Shown one piece after another: positions 39,851 to 48,103 of a stretch of 64,000 nucleotides of DNA. This DNA comes from Blautia sp. (lineage in GTDB: Bacteria > Bacillota > Clostridia > Lachnospirales > Lachnospiraceae): positions 1 to 64,000 of the forward strand of contig JAMPHB010000003.1 of the NCBI GenBank assembly GCA_023663685.1, written 5' to 3'. The notes under the pieces are model-generated. The model saw only the letters and a list, made by a program, of their open reading frames with translations. It was not told the DNA's origin and did not search any database. The translations under genes and the position numbers were made by a program. Position 1 is the stretch's first letter, and each line of letters begins with the position of its first letter.

Positions 39851-39879
39851 GCAGATATCCAGTCGGATATCTGCTTTTT
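39851..39879 (+). terminator. tRNA-Gly terminator
   Basis: GCAGATATCC/GGATATCTGC stem with a 4-base loop and five T. Confidence 0.93.
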
Positions 39880-40058
39880 GCCATATGATAGGGGATGCAC
39901 ACTCGTGCGGATTGAGTCTATCGCTTGTACGATTGCACTTAGTGTGGCAAAGTGTTCAAGTCCCTCAAGATTGAGGGGGAAAATAGTGTGGTATTTCTCT
40001 GTGCCGTGTGTTAAAATAAAAGAAAAAGAAATATGGCTCTTAAGAAAGGAGCAGTCAG

Positions 40059-40952
40059 ATGGCACAAAAGGATATGGCAGAGAAGCTCCTTGAAGATTAC
40101 AATGAAGTATTTGCAGATATTGTAAATGTGCTTCTCTTTGAGGGGGAGCGGGTTGTGGAACCGGGCAGTTTACTTCCGGCGGTGGCAGGAAGCCAGTACA
40201 AGGCGGATGACGGGAAGCTCCACGAGCAGGAGAGGGACATTGCAAAGTTCTGGACAGAGGAGGGTGTGTGCATTTCCCTGCTCGGTGTGGAAAACCAGTC
40301 GCGGCCGGATCCGGGAATGGCGCTTCGCGTCATCGGCTATGACGGACAGTCTTACCGTTCGCAGCTGTTAAAGCAGCCGGATGGGACATATCTGAAGAAG
40401 CATTACCCGGTCATTACCATGGTCTTGTATTTTGGACTGGACGAATCGTGGAACTGTGGGATGGAACTGTATGACGTTTTGGAGTTTCGGGATGAGAGAC
40501 TGAAAAAATACGTCAGCAACTACAAAATCAACGTGTTCGATATCCCTTCACTCCCGGAGGAGACCGTGAACAGGTTCCAGAGTGATTTCAGGTATGTCGC
40601 AGATTTTTTCATGCAGATAAAAAAGAACGGGGATTATGTCCCGGCGGAAGGAACAATAGAGCATGTGGACGAGGTGCTAAAGCTTTTGTCAGTAATGACG
40701 GGGGATTCCGATTTTGAAAATCTGCGGGCGGAAGCGGGGGAAAGGAAGGTGACGGATATGTGCACAGTGATAGAGGAAATGAAGAAAAAGGAATTTAATC
40801 TGGGACATTTGCAGGGCTACTCCGAAGGAGAGAGCAGTCTGGGGTTACTGATTTTAAAGCTCTCAGAGGAGGGAAGATACGACGAAGTACGCAGGGCGGC
40901 GTCAGACGAGCAGTTCCGCAGGGAGTGCTACAAAAAATACGGAATTAAGTAG
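40059..40952 (+). CDS. Rpn-type nuclease / putative transposase family protein
   Basis: A 297-residue protein of the Rpn/PD-(D/E)XK transposase-like group. The N-terminus (EKLLEDYNEVFADIVNVLLF) and VCISLLGVENQSRPDPGMALRVIGYD correspond to the start and the E-x-Q catalytic strand of the family; PVITMVLYFG follows as in relatives. The C-terminal third is charged and helical and lacks a clear helix-turn-helix. AAAGGAGCAG precedes the ATG. It stands alone between the tRNA and a strong terminator. It is a different subgroup from the genes at 16513 and 55602. Confidence 0.75.
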   Translation: MAQKDMAEKLLEDYNEVFADIVNVLLFEGERVVEPGSLLPAVAGSQYKADDGKLHEQERDIAKFWTEEGVCISLLGVENQSRPDPGMALRVIGYDGQSYRSQLLKQPDGTYLKKHYPVITMVLYFGLDESWNCGMELYDVLEFRDERLKKYVSNYKINVFDIPSLPEETVNRFQSDFRYVADFFMQIKKNGDYVPAEGTIEHVDEVLKLLSVMTGDSDFENLRAEAGERKVTDMCTVIEEMKKKEFNLGHLQGYSEGESSLGLLILKLSEEGRYDEVRRAASDEQFRRECYKKYGIK

Positions 40953-40962
40953 GTGAGGGAAT

Positions 40963-41007
40963 AAGCGGGCTGTCGCACGGGGGAAACCGGGTGACGGCCC
41001 GCTTTTC
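40963..41007 (+). terminator. Terminator after the Rpn-type gene
   Basis: AAGCGGGC/GCCCGCTT stem, with inner GTC/GAC pairing, followed by TTTT. Confidence 0.8.
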
Positions 41008-41156
41008 TTCTTCTCTTTTGCTTTTCTTTCCAAGTTTTATGCAGTCGGGTCAGGCTTATCGACATAAAAGACTATAAAAATACAGAAGCAGTCGCTAAAC
41101 TGATGGAATATCTGATGATAAACGGATTACGACTGATGGTCAGGAGGAAGAAAAGC

Positions 41157-42077
41157 ATGAAAGAAACGAAAAAGAGACTTTTCCATATGGTAAAGTCAGC
41201 AGCTTCCCATATCGCTGTATTTTTATCGGCTGTGGCAATTGTTACCTCGGCGTCCGCGGCGGCGTCCGCCTTCCTTGCACTTGCGGACGAGCCGGAGCTG
41301 AAAAGTGCAGAGGAGAGTACGGAAATCGGGGGAGAGGACACAGTGACGGAGGATATAGAGGGAGCCGCGCTCGAAATAGAAAAGATGTCGCCCCCGGTCA
41401 CTACGGCGTCCGGGAAAGCGGACGAAAAGAAGGAAACCGGGAGAGTGGAAGAGAAGGGCAGAGAGTTCGAAACAGAGAATGCACAGGATGAGAGGGAGGC
41501 AGAGCCTTCCCAAAAAACAGATGAAGAGGAGGAGGCCGGGAAGGAGAAGCCCGCGAAACAGGAGGACGGGCAGGAGAAGCCCGCAAAAGAAGAGCTGAGC
41601 AATGAGGAGCTTCTCTGGGATTTTTTTAAGAGTCTTGGCTTCACGGATGCGGGGGCTGCCGCTGCGCTGGGAAACCTGTCCGTGGAGAGTGGTCTGGATC
41701 CTGCCTCGAAATCTGCAAATTTCAGCTATGAGAGGGGGAAGGGAGGCGGAGGTCTGGCAGGCTGGATGTGCCACGGACGCTTCCGGGGGCTTTACCGGCT
41801 GGCAGAGGAAGAGGAGAAGGACTGGACGGACATGGAAATCCAGATGCAGTATTTGCAGATAGAATTGTCGGGAACGCGGGAGAGAGTTGGAAATAAGATG
41901 TGCAAGGTGACGGACATTGATTATGCAACCGATTATTTTTGCGTGTACTTTGAGGGCTGTGTCGGGCGAACCGCATCCGGCAACGATGCGGTATCCACAA
42001 TTAACGGTCGATGGTATCAGGGATTAAAGCTCCGAAAAACACGGGCGAGAAAGTATTACGAGGTTTATGCGACGTAG
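41157..42077 (+). CDS. Secreted protein with phage-tail-lysozyme-like domain
   Basis: A 306-residue protein. A signal peptide or anchor (about 1-45, HIAVFLSAVAIVTSASAAASA) leads to a Glu/Lys-rich linker (about 55-140) and a C-terminal domain (about 145-300) opening LWDFFKSLGFTDAGAAAALGNLSVESGLDP, the pattern of the phage tail lysozyme (Phage_lysozyme2) fold, with the Glu of SVESG as probable catalytic acid. It should cleave peptidoglycan outside the cell. The start at 41157 follows CAGGAGGAAG. No phage genes are near, so this is a host cell-wall enzyme or a captured one. Confidence 0.75.
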   Translation: MKETKKRLFHMVKSAASHIAVFLSAVAIVTSASAAASAFLALADEPELKSAEESTEIGGEDTVTEDIEGAALEIEKMSPPVTTASGKADEKKETGRVEEKGREFETENAQDEREAEPSQKTDEEEEAGKEKPAKQEDGQEKPAKEELSNEELLWDFFKSLGFTDAGAAAALGNLSVESGLDPASKSANFSYERGKGGGGLAGWMCHGRFRGLYRLAEEEEKDWTDMEIQMQYLQIELSGTRERVGNKMCKVTDIDYATDYFCVYFEGCVGRTASGNDAVSTINGRWYQGLKLRKTRARKYYEVYAT

Positions 42078-42170
42078 GACGGCATATGCCGCAAACGGGG
42101 TATGCTTTTTGGGGGAGATATGGTAAAATGATAAAATTATAGAAGTGTTACGAGGAGAGGAGACTACTAT

Positions 42171-43082
42171 ATGAACATTACGATTACGGGCAATTTGGGC
42201 GCCGGGAAGACGACGGTGCGGGATGAGCTGAAAAAGCTGGGATACGACACACTTTCGGGGGGCGATGTGTTCCGCCGGGTGGCGGAGCAGAAGGGAGTCT
42301 CTGTGGTGGAGTTAAATGAGATGCTCAAAGGAGACCCTGCCATCGACGATGAGATTGACGGTATGACCGCAAGGCTCGGCCGGGAGGTGGACAACACCGT
42401 TTTTGACTTTCGGCTGGGCTGGCATTTTGTCCCGGATTCCTTTAAAGTATTTCTGCTGATTGACCCGGAGGTGGCGGCGGAGCGCGTCTTTTATGGAGAG
42501 GCGAGAAACGCGGAGGTCTATAAGAGCCTGGAGGATACAAAGGAGGCGTTAAAAAGGCGGGCAGAAAGCGAGAGGGAGCGCTTTGCCGACCTTTACGGGA
42601 TCAACTACTACGATGCAAAGAATTATGATCTGGTCATTGAGTCCTCCTACGCCAGCCCTGAGCAGATTACGGGGGAGATCGTGCGCTGCCTGCAGCTGTA
42701 TGAGGCGGGGGATAAAAGGAAGAGAATTGAGCTGGGACTTTTTGGCCTGTACCCGACGAAGGCTCTGGAAGAGCTGGACGGGGAGGGGATAAAAACCATC
42801 TGCCGCTGGGAGCAGGAATCCGCCTCCCTCTGCGTGGGCTCTGCAGCGCTTGTCACCGTGCAGGACGGGTATTGCCGTCTGCTGGAGGGACATCACAGCG
42901 TGCTGGCGGGAGCGGCTGCGGGAAAGCAGTTTGCGCAGGTACATTTTACCTCCCCGGAGGCGCTTAAGCCTCAGACAGCACTCTTATCCAGAGAAGAGCT
43001 CGAAAAATTTGAAAAATTGGGCAATTTTACCTATAGAGGAAATCCGGCAGAGCCAAAGCAGGGATTCCTTTTGGAGTTTTGA
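42171..43082 (+). CDS. Nucleotide kinase-like protein with ParB-like C-terminal domain
   Basis: A 303-residue protein in two parts. Residues 1-185 are a P-loop kinase of the cytidylate/adenylate kinase sort: GNLGAGKTT at 7-15, YDTLSGGDVFR, DFRLGWHFVP and FLLIDPEVAAERV. Residues about 195-303 are different: LYPTKALEELD, a strand GSAALVTVQDGY, then LLEGHHSVLAGAAAGKQFAQVHF, which resembles the ParB/sulfiredoxin-fold motif (D/E-G-x-H-R...A). GAGAGGAG precedes the ATG. Kinase substrate and the reason for the fusion are unknown; the second domain could bind or hydrolyse a nucleotide. Confidence 0.65.
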   Translation: MNITITGNLGAGKTTVRDELKKLGYDTLSGGDVFRRVAEQKGVSVVELNEMLKGDPAIDDEIDGMTARLGREVDNTVFDFRLGWHFVPDSFKVFLLIDPEVAAERVFYGEARNAEVYKSLEDTKEALKRRAESERERFADLYGINYYDAKNYDLVIESSYASPEQITGEIVRCLQLYEAGDKRKRIELGLFGLYPTKALEELDGEGIKTICRWEQESASLCVGSAALVTVQDGYCRLLEGHHSVLAGAAAGKQFAQVHFTSPEALKPQTALLSREELEKFEKLGNFTYRGNPAEPKQGFLLEF

Positions 43083-43187
43083 CGAAAATCTACACTCTTT
43101 TCATTCTGTCTATTGTATTTTTTGACGGGGGACGCTATAATAGATTATAGGGGAAAGATTAGATCATGCATTAGGGGGAAAGAAGCT

Positions 43188-43664
43188 ATGAAGTGTGGAG
43201 ATTCGTTTGAAGAGTTTGAGATGCTCAACGGAATCAGCGTCGAAGAATTTATGTCTGTATTTGAGGCAATCCTGGAGACTTATCCGATGATTGTTCTTGC
43301 CAATTTGTCAAAAAATACATACATGATGGTGAAGGATGACGGCTTTCTCGCAGACGAGATGCCAAAAAATGGCATATACGATGAGATGATTGACAGCGGG
43401 GTCAAAAATATTCATCCCAGCTATCAGAATCTGTTTCTCGAGAAATTTTCCAGAGAGAATCTGTTAAACACCTTCGGGCAGGGGAAGAGGGAGGCGTTTG
43501 CCAAGCTCTACCAGAAGGGCAGGGGGAGCCAGTACCAGTGGGTGTCCACCCATGTGATTCGTGTGCAGGATAAAAATGGAGACGTCTGCGAGGTCTGCAT
43601 GAACCGAATCCTGAGCCCGGAAAACAGCATTGAGAACCGGCGGGTCAGCGGCGGGCCTGTGTAA
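43188..43664 (+). CDS. Orphan PAS-like sensory domain protein
   Basis: A 158-residue soluble protein whose body (EEFMSVFEAILETYPMIVLANLSKNTYMM ... GSQYQWVSTHVIRVQD) is like the PAS-type input domain that precedes GGDEF or kinase domains in Lachnospiraceae signalling proteins. No output domain follows; the protein stops soon after the last strand. The start at 43188 is used because GGGGGAAAG lies upstream and it begins the conserved part; an ATG at 43113 is in the promoter region (TTGTAT-N17-TATAAT just upstream of 43140). It may be a regulator by itself or a truncated relic. Confidence 0.55.
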   Translation: MKCGDSFEEFEMLNGISVEEFMSVFEAILETYPMIVLANLSKNTYMMVKDDGFLADEMPKNGIYDEMIDSGVKNIHPSYQNLFLEKFSRENLLNTFGQGKREAFAKLYQKGRGSQYQWVSTHVIRVQDKNGDVCEVCMNRILSPENSIENRRVSGGPV

Positions 43665-43667
43665 CCA

Positions 43668-44369
43668 TCATTTTTTGGATGCATTGCGGTTGTGGAAGCG
43701 GTATACCAGCAGACCAATGACGTAGAGCACGAGCAGAGCCGCAAACAGTGCACCGGCGATGCCGTAGTCGGCGTTTTCCAGCGCTTGGCCGCTTAGAACG
43801 GACAGCAGGATGGCGGGCAGACGGCCGATTGCGCAGATAAAGATCCAGTGAGACACCTTCATGTCGGTGAGACCGACCAGATAGGACAACAGATCCTTGG
43901 GAGTTCCGGGAATCAGGAAGAGCAGAAATAAGATGCTTTCTGATTTACCGGAGCTTTTTAGTATGTGGACGGATTCTATCTGCTCCCGGCTGACAAAAAG
44001 CTCCACGAATTTCATGCCGAAGCGGCGCACAAAAAGAAAGACGAGGAGGCTTGCGATTGTGGTGGCAAGGTCGCAGATTAAGGCACCCTTTACCACGCCG
44101 AAGGCATAGCCCGCACCGACCTCGAAGGGACCGCCGGGAATGACGGCGAGAAATACCTGGAGGATCACCATTCCCATGAACGCGAGCACGCCGAGAAAGC
44201 CCCTGCCCTCCACCCATGCCTGAAACTGTTCGGGCTCCGAGACAAAGCGTATGAGAGGCCGGCCGATGCCGTAGGCGGTGATACAGATGAAAATAAGCGC
44301 GGCCACAGACAGCAGAAGCCGGCTCCACTGGCGGCGGTTTAGCGTATGCTTTCGTTTTTTCGGATTCAT
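43668..44369 (-). CDS. TVP38/TMEM64 (SNARE-associated, DedA-like) membrane protein
   Basis: A 233-residue protein with about five membrane segments. The family core is visible: FLAVIPGGPFEVGAGYAFG near 80-98 and FLIPGTPKDLLSYLVGLT near 155-172, both of the G-x-x-x-[VFYM]-x-G reentrant type. Relatives move lipids or support membrane homeostasis. Start at 44369 follows AAGGAGA; an ATG 27 bp further out is less likely. Its promoter is at 44399-44427. It converges with the PAS-like gene, 3 bp apart. Confidence 0.88.
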   Translation of the reverse strand: MNPKKRKHTLNRRQWSRLLLSVAALIFICITAYGIGRPLIRFVSEPEQFQAWVEGRGFLGVLAFMGMVILQVFLAVIPGGPFEVGAGYAFGVVKGALICDLATTIASLLVFLFVRRFGMKFVELFVSREQIESVHILKSSGKSESILFLLFLIPGTPKDLLSYLVGLTDMKVSHWIFICAIGRLPAILLSVLSGQALENADYGIAGALFAALLVLYVIGLLVYRFHNRNASKK

Positions 44370-44398
44370 TGGTGTCTCCTTCTCATTGGGATACATAC

Positions 44399-44427
44399 AC
44401 TATATACACATCGCAGGGGCGTGTCAA
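44399..44427 (-). promoter_or_regulatory. Promoter of the TVP38-like gene
   Basis: On the minus strand, TTGACA (44427-44422) and TATAGT (44404-44399), 17-bp spacer. Confidence 0.75.
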
Positions 44428-44475
44428 TTTTGATTTTCTAAAGATATTCTTAAATGTTTTTAACGCCGCTGACCC

Positions 44476-44632
44476 GGGAATCAATTTTGTATATTGCAAA
44501 TGGCTGAGCGTGCGCAAAGGTTTCACGCTGTCGGCTCCGGTAAATGGATTTTCTTATGTTCCGTCGCAAAGACAGCTTTGAAAACCTTTTGCGCACGCTC
44601 AGCCATTTGCAATATTCAAAAAATGATTCCCC
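44476..44632. repeat. Palindromic intergenic element, copy C (full length)
   Basis: Arms start GGGAATCA and pair over about 60 bp, including ATTGCAAATGGCTGAGCG; the loop region holds a 25-base insert and GTTCCGTCGCAAAGACAG. The loop-side motif TTTCACGCTGTC ... GTTCCGTC(A/G)CAAAGA ... AGCTTTGAAA is shared with copy A at 20243. It lies in the 337-bp gap between divergent genes; the remainder holds the TVP38 promoter and a TAGACA-N17-TAAAAT promoter for folA. Confidence 0.85.
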
Positions 44633-44706
44633 GACAGATTTTTATCATAGACATTTGTAGGAAAATTGAGTAAAATATGTATTTAAGAATCAATAGGAGC
44701 GTGTGT

Positions 44707-45198
44707 ATGAATATCATTGCAGCAGTAGACAGCAACTGGGCCATCGGCAAGAATGGCAGGCTTTTGGTACAGATTCCCATGGATCAGCAGTTTTTCCGGG
44801 AGATGACGAGGGGGAAGGTCGTCGTCATGGGGCGGAAGACCCTGGAGAGCTTTCCAGGCGGGCTTCCGCTTGCAGACCGCACAAATATTGTGCTGACGAG
44901 AAATACCGATTACCATGTAAAAAATGCGATTATCGTTCATTCTCTGGAGGCGCTCATGGAAGAGCTGGCCGGATATGACAGCAGGGACGTCTATGTGATT
45001 GGCGGCGAGAGTGTTTACAGACAGCTGTTAGATGTATGTGACACCGCAGACATTACAAAGATTGCCTACGCCTACGATGCGGACGCGTATTTTCCCAATC
45101 TGGATGAGCGGCCGGACTGGGTGCAGACAAAGGACAGCGAGGAGCAGACCTACTTTGATCTGGAGTTCTTCTTCTGCCGTTATGAGCGCAGAGCCTGA
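44707..45198 (+). CDS. folA: Dihydrofolate reductase
   Basis: A 163-residue enzyme reducing dihydrofolate with NADPH. Signature features: IAAVDSNWAIGKNGRLL at the N-terminus, MGRKTLESFPGGLPL near 45-60, IVLTR and VIGGESVYRQLL near 105-115. The start at 44707 gives a normal N-terminus; the TTG ten codons upstream is in frame but adds unrelated residues. Followed 23 bp later by ilvB, so it probably shares a transcript with branched-chain amino-acid genes. Confidence 0.93.
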   Translation: MNIIAAVDSNWAIGKNGRLLVQIPMDQQFFREMTRGKVVVMGRKTLESFPGGLPLADRTNIVLTRNTDYHVKNAIIVHSLEALMEELAGYDSRDVYVIGGESVYRQLLDVCDTADITKIAYAYDADAYFPNLDERPDWVQTKDSEEQTYFDLEFFFCRYERRA

Positions 45199-45221
45199 GA
45201 GTGGACACGGAGGGAATACAG

Positions 45222-46955
45222 ATGGATATAACTGGCAGAAAATTATTTGTAAAAGCTCTGACGGAGGAGGGCGTGGATACAGTTTTTGGCTACCCCGGGG
45301 GCACCGTTACGGATCTGTTTGACGAATTATACAAGACGGACAATATAGATGTTATCCTGCCCCGGCATGAGCAGGGGCTGATTCACGAGGCGGAGGGCTA
45401 CGCGAGGTCTGCGGGAAAGGTGGGCGTGTGTCTGGTGACAAGCGGCCCGGGAGCCACGAATATTATCACCGGGCTGGCGGACGCCCACTATGACAGCATT
45501 CCGCTGGTGTGCTTTACCGGGCAGGTTCCCCTGAACCTGATTGGCAACGACGCCTTTCAGGAGGTGGATATTGTCGGTATGACGAGAAGCATCACGAAGT
45601 ACGGTGTGACCGTGAGGAACCGTGAAGATCTGGGAAAAATCATCAGGATGGCATTTTACATTGCAAGGACTGGAAAGCCCGGCCCGGTGCTCATCGACAT
45701 TCCCAAGGATATCCAGACCGCCACAGGCTCCCCGGAGTATCCGAAAAAGGTGGATATCCGGGGCTATAAGCCCAACACCAGCGTGCATGTGGGGCAGCTC
45801 AAGCGTGCCTACAAGCTGCTTAAATCCGCAGAGCGGCCGCTGATTCTGGCGGGGGGCGGCATCAATATTGCGCGGGCGAACGACAAGCTTTTGGAATTTG
45901 CCGAGCGAGAAGATATCCCGGTAGTGACCACGATCATGGGAAAGGGCGCGCTTCCCACGACACATGCGCTGTATGTGGGCAATTGCGGTATGCACGGCAG
46001 GTATGCCGCCAATATGGCAGTGAGTGCCTGCGATGTGCTCTTTTCCATAGGGACGCGCTTTAACGACAGGATTACCGGAGATTTGAACGAGTTTGCGCCG
46101 CGGGCAAAAATCGTGCACATTGACGTGGATACAGCCTCCATTTCCAGAAATGTGGTCGTGGATGTGCCGGTGGTGTCCGACGCAGCCCTTGCGCTGGAAA
46201 AGCTGCTGGAATGGTCTCCACAGCCCGCAGCGGGCGGGCGGCACAAGCCATGGCAGAACCAGATACAGATATGGGAAAATGAAAATCCGCTCGCCATGCG
46301 GAGGGATAAGGGCATGACCCCCCAGATGATCATGGAGCATATCAACAGGAATTACCCGAAGGCGGTCTATGTCACAGACGTGGGGCAGCATCAGATGTGG
46401 GCGACCCAGTATCTGGAGCTGGAAAAGGAGAGCAGGCTCATCACCTCCGGGGGACTGGGCACCATGGGCTTTGGGCTCCCGGCGGCCATCGGCGCAAAGC
46501 TTGGGAATCCCGGGCGGGAGGTGGTGTGCATCACCGGAGACGGCGGCCTGCAGATGAATATTCAGGAGATGGCGACCGCCGTGACGCAGGGGACGGCCAT
46601 AACCATCTGCCTGCTGAACAACCAGTATCTCGGCATGGTGCGCCAGATGCAGGAGCTCTTCTACGGCAAGCGCTACAGCGCTACCTGCCTGCGCAGGCGG
46701 CGCAGCTGTCCTGTGGACTGTAAGAGTCCGGGCAGCGCATGTCCCAAATATACGCCGGATTTCGTGAAGCTGGCGGAGAGCTATGGGGCATACGGCATCC
46801 GCGTGGAGCGGGAGGAGGAGATCGATGCGGCCTTTGCCGAAGCAAAAAGCCACACGGATGCGCCGACGATCATAGAGTTTATGATTGCGGCAGATGAGCT
46901 GGTGCTTCCGATGGTGAAGGGCGGCAACCCCATGAGCGAGATGATCTTAGGGTAA
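45222..46955 (+). CDS. ilvB: Acetolactate synthase large subunit
   Basis: A 577-residue ThDP/FAD enzyme, first common step of valine, leucine and isoleucine synthesis. VFGYPGGTV near the N-terminus, the ThDP Glu in LPRHEQGLIHEAEGY, FAD-region GTRFNDRITG and the metal-binding GDGGLQMN...NNQYLGMV are all present. Start at 45222 has CGGAGGG at good distance. An insertion after LFYGKRYSATC holds four Cys (C-x8-C-x3-C-x7-C pattern). The small subunit follows by 12 bp. Confidence 0.95.
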   Translation: MDITGRKLFVKALTEEGVDTVFGYPGGTVTDLFDELYKTDNIDVILPRHEQGLIHEAEGYARSAGKVGVCLVTSGPGATNIITGLADAHYDSIPLVCFTGQVPLNLIGNDAFQEVDIVGMTRSITKYGVTVRNREDLGKIIRMAFYIARTGKPGPVLIDIPKDIQTATGSPEYPKKVDIRGYKPNTSVHVGQLKRAYKLLKSAERPLILAGGGINIARANDKLLEFAEREDIPVVTTIMGKGALPTTHALYVGNCGMHGRYAANMAVSACDVLFSIGTRFNDRITGDLNEFAPRAKIVHIDVDTASISRNVVVDVPVVSDAALALEKLLEWSPQPAAGGRHKPWQNQIQIWENENPLAMRRDKGMTPQMIMEHINRNYPKAVYVTDVGQHQMWATQYLELEKESRLITSGGLGTMGFGLPAAIGAKLGNPGREVVCITGDGGLQMNIQEMATAVTQGTAITICLLNNQYLGMVRQMQELFYGKRYSATCLRRRRSCPVDCKSPGSACPKYTPDFVKLAESYGAYGIRVEREEEIDAAFAEAKSHTDAPTIIEFMIAADELVLPMVKGGNPMSEMILG

Positions 46956-46967
46956 GGAGGGAAAGAC

Positions 46968-47489
46968 ATGTCAGATATGAAGAATCGGTGGATTGCACTC
47001 TACGTCGAGAATCAGGTGGGCGTCCTTGCCAAGGTCTCGGGACTTTTTTCCGCAAAATCCTACAACCTCCAGTCCCTGACGGTAGGGACGACGGAGGACG
47101 AGAGCGTCTCCCGCATGACCATCTGTGTGACCAGCGACGACATTACCTTTGAGCAGATTAAAAAGCAGCTGAACCGCATGGTGGAGGTCATCAAAGTCAT
47201 TGATCTGACGGACGTGCCGCTGCATATGAAGGAGCTCTTATATGCGAGAGTCACGGGACTGGACGAGGCGGGGCGGACGAAGCTGTTTCAGATTGCCGAG
47301 GTTTTCAATGCAGGCTCCGGCAATGTCCGTCCGGTAGATATGAACAATGACAGTGTCATTTTGGAGAGTATGCTGACAGAGCACCGCAACAATGACCTGA
47401 TTGCGCTCCTGCGCTCGAATTTTAAGCATGTTGCCATCGTCCGGGGCGGTGCGGTCGCCATCGAATCCATAAGCACGGGATGCAGGTAA
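46968..47489 (+). CDS. ilvN: Acetolactate synthase small (regulatory) subunit
   Basis: A 173-residue regulatory subunit that raises IlvB activity and mediates valine inhibition. N-terminal ACT domain (about 8-80) with YVENQVGVLAKVSGLFSAKSYN, followed by the ALS small-subunit C-terminal domain (about 90-170). GGAGGGAAAG precedes the ATG. Last gene of the folA-ilvB-ilvN run, closed by a strong terminator. Confidence 0.95.
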   Translation: MSDMKNRWIALYVENQVGVLAKVSGLFSAKSYNLQSLTVGTTEDESVSRMTICVTSDDITFEQIKKQLNRMVEVIKVIDLTDVPLHMKELLYARVTGLDEAGRTKLFQIAEVFNAGSGNVRPVDMNNDSVILESMLTEHRNNDLIALLRSNFKHVAIVRGGAVAIESISTGCR

Positions 47490-47506
47490 TGTGGGAAAGC
47501 CCATAC

Positions 47507-47535
47507 AAAAAGCTCCGCCGTCCGGCGGAGCTTTT
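47507..47535. terminator. Bidirectional terminator after ilvN
   Basis: AAAAGCTCCGCCG/CGGCGGAGCTTTT perfect stem with a 2-base loop; serves both ilvN and the minus-strand flavoredoxin gene. Confidence 0.92.
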
Positions 47536-47542
47536 CCGGGTC

Positions 47543-48049
47543 TTACCGTGCCATAGTGTCGATAATCTCGGCGATATACATGGTGTGCATATCCTTGTCC
47601 TTGTACCATTTGTCTGTGATCTGCGGGTCAAGGAAAGTATTCTCGGTAATCGGTACAGCAGCCATCTTGCTGCACAGAAAAACCAGATTGGATTCGTCCG
47701 GGTAAGGAATGCCGAGCTTGAAGGCCGGCGTCAGTCCGGCTTTCTGGAATTTATCCTCGTCACGCCCGCTGTGGGAGCCGCAGTAGTTGAGAGCATCCCG
47801 GTACTTCTCCCCCAGAAATGAGAGTGAGAAGAATTCCTGATGATCCAGAAGCTCCTTTGTGTAGCGGGATTCCCGGATAAAGATGTAGAATACGTTTTTG
47901 CCCCAGAGAACGCCCATGCCGCCCCAGCTGATGGTCATGGGGTTGGCTTTTTTCTTGTTGCCAGCGGTCACCAGCGCCCACTCTTTGCCGATTTTGACAA
48001 AGGGGTTTATCTCCAGGAGATCAATCGGATACGGTTGAAAGGTGTGCAT
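47543..48049 (-). CDS. Flavin reductase-like (flavoredoxin) FMN-binding protein
   Basis: A 168-residue split-barrel FMN protein. WALVTAGNKKKANPMTISWGGMGVLWGKN near the start, FFSLSFL, and C-G-x-x-S-G-R-D near residue 92 follow the flavoredoxin/flavin-reductase-like pattern. It probably passes electrons between NAD(P)H-linked and other carriers; the partner is unknown. Start at 48049 is chosen for GGAGGAGGG upstream; longer in-frame starts lack it. Confidence 0.82.
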   Translation of the reverse strand: MHTFQPYPIDLLEINPFVKIGKEWALVTAGNKKKANPMTISWGGMGVLWGKNVFYIFIRESRYTKELLDHQEFFSLSFLGEKYRDALNYCGSHSGRDEDKFQKAGLTPAFKLGIPYPDESNLVFLCSKMAAVPITENTFLDPQITDKWYKDKDMHTMYIAEIIDTMAR

Positions 48050-48103
48050 ATTCTGTCCCTCCTCCTTATTCATCATATCCTTTATTATACGCGAAATTGA
48101 CAA

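Noticed and set aside
39769-40952. tRNA-Gly as an attachment site of an integrated element
   Set aside because: No duplicated tRNA 3' end and no integrase nearby.
45327-46853. 508-residue open frame on the minus strand
   Set aside because: Antisense to ilvB, which has complete family motifs; no ribosome site or protein-like pattern.
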